64,000 nt of DNA from assembly GCF_002379085.1 (NCBI RefSeq), contig NZ_NBZW01000002.1:62001-126000 (forward strand). Direction: 5' to 3'. Origin of the DNA: Polaromonas sp. AET17H-212. Lineage in GTDB: Bacteria; Pseudomonadota; Gammaproteobacteria; Burkholderiales; Burkholderiaceae_C. Positions within the stretch are counted from its first letter, which is position 1. Each line of letters starts with the position of its first letter. A program made the translations under genes and the position numbers. The notes under the pieces were generated by a model that was not told the DNA's origin, searched no databases, and saw only the letters and a list, made by a program, of their open reading frames with translations. This document shows, piece after piece, positions 63,497-64,000 of the stretch.

Positions 63497-63967
63497 TCAG
63501 TGGTCGGCTGGCTTGTTGTCCGTCTCCGCGCGGATCACCAGCACCGGCACCGGGGCGAGCCGGATGACCTGTTCGGCACCGCTGCCCAGCAACATCCGAC
63601 CGACGCCGCGCCGGCCATGGGTACCGACGACCACCAGGTCGGCTTTCCATTGCCTGGCGGCCTCGGCGACTGCCTCGGCGAGTCGCTCCCCCAGATTGTC
63701 GAAAAGCACCGTGTCCGCCTCCACGCCAGCAGCCTGGGCAATGGCCATGGCGTTATCAAGGATCTGCATCCCGGAGTCGCGCATGATCCGGGTCAGATCA
63801 CCCGAATAGCCGCCAAACTGTTCATAACCGGTCAGGTAGCTCAGTTCTTCCAGCACATGAACAAGCCGCACCCGGCCGCCAGCATCCCTGGCGAGCTGCA
63901 ACGCCGCTGTCAGGGCCTTGTTGGAGGTATCGCTCCCGTCGACGGGAACAAGTATCCGTTGGTACAT
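63497..63967 (-). CDS. Universal stress protein A family, third copy
   Basis: 156 aa. MYQRILVPVDGSDTSNKALT start, nucleotide motif GTHGRRGVGRMLLGSGAEQV, all complete. A longer central part (YLTGYEQFGGYSGDLTRIM) is typical of UspA proteins of this size. Convergent with the phosphoribosyltransferase gene. Its promoter lies at or beyond the right edge; the last 33 bp of the window contain only a GGA-rich leader. Confidence 0.93.
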   Translation of the reverse strand: MYQRILVPVDGSDTSNKALTAALQLARDAGGRVRLVHVLEELSYLTGYEQFGGYSGDLTRIMRDSGMQILDNAMAIAQAAGVEADTVLFDNLGERLAEAVAEAARQWKADLVVVGTHGRRGVGRMLLGSGAEQVIRLAPVPVLVIRAETDNKPADH

Positions 63968-64000
63968 ATTCGACTCCTGGAAGGATGCAGTGAAGCGGAA

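Noticed and set aside
63478..63500. CGGGTATTTTTGCCCG considered as a terminator between the phosphoribosyltransferase and usp genes
   Set aside because: Only a 4-bp stem with the T run in the loop.

Overview
The window looks like the chromosome of a betaproteobacterium of the family Comamonadaceae (Polaromonas, Rhodoferax or Variovorax type). The evidence is high GC content, tandem cyanophycin synthetases with their ABC partner, many LysR regulators, orphan Bug/TctC solute-binding proteins, a cbb3 oxidase cluster in Burkholderiales order, and several short dispersed repeats. The genus is inferred, not proven. No tRNA, rRNA, CRISPR array, integrase or transposase was seen.

Layout. 1-6.5 kb: cyanophycin metabolism (cphA, cphA', an ABC exporter-type protein, a DUF1854 protein). 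6.5-17.6 kb: purine-ring catabolism (ABC importer, M20 hydrolase, uraD-allC fusion, puuE allantoinase, GntR regulator, HIU hydrolase, xdhC, puuD urate hydroxylase). 17.6-22.2 kb: tartrate use (LysR, ttuC, a Bug protein, ttuD). 22.2-28.5 kb: indolepyruvate-type oxidoreductase iorAB with a thioesterase, a Bug protein and a LysR. 28.5-33.4 kb: NAD salvage (pncA, pncB), a DAP-dehydrogenase-like enzyme and a Do-like periplasmic protease. 33.6-35.8 kb: LysR and D-tartrate dehydratase. 35.9-47 kb: xanthine dehydrogenase xdhAB with its LysR, a BMP-type purine/nucleoside ABC importer and an adenine deaminase. 47-52.7 kb: an orphan response regulator, a secreted protein, a second BMP binding protein coupled to queE-queD, guaD and dcd. 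52.7-53.9 kb: a lower-GC insertion behind dcd carrying one unknown membrane protein and a decayed second copy of the dcd 3' end. 54-64 kb: three universal stress proteins around ccoI-ccoS-ccoNOQP-ccoG-ccoH, with two FNR-like sites.

How it works together. Guanine (guaD) and adenine (adenine deaminase) lead through xanthine/hypoxanthine to urate (xdhAB, matured by xdhC). Urate then passes to 5-hydroxyisourate (puuD), OHCU (HIU hydrolase), allantoin (uraD domain), allantoate (puuE) and ureidoglycolate (allC domain). Imported purines may feed this through the BMP transporter. A GntR protein probably controls it: a perfect 16-bp palindrome lies between gntR and the HIU hydrolase gene, and an identical 11-bp half-site lies upstream of puuD. 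Nitrogen released this way could be stored as cyanophycin. Low oxygen probably induces the cbb3 genes through FNR.

The least expected signal is a family of short elements of about 58 bp with fixed internal spacing, NCTA-N9-TAGCTG-N15-CAAGGGCTGGAGGCC. They occur between genes, at gene ends where their TAG is the stop codon, and inside genes (xdhA, xdhB, iorB, puuD), where TAG has become GAG or is out of frame. A second family, MITE-like with terminal inverted repeats, sits directly in front of xdhA.
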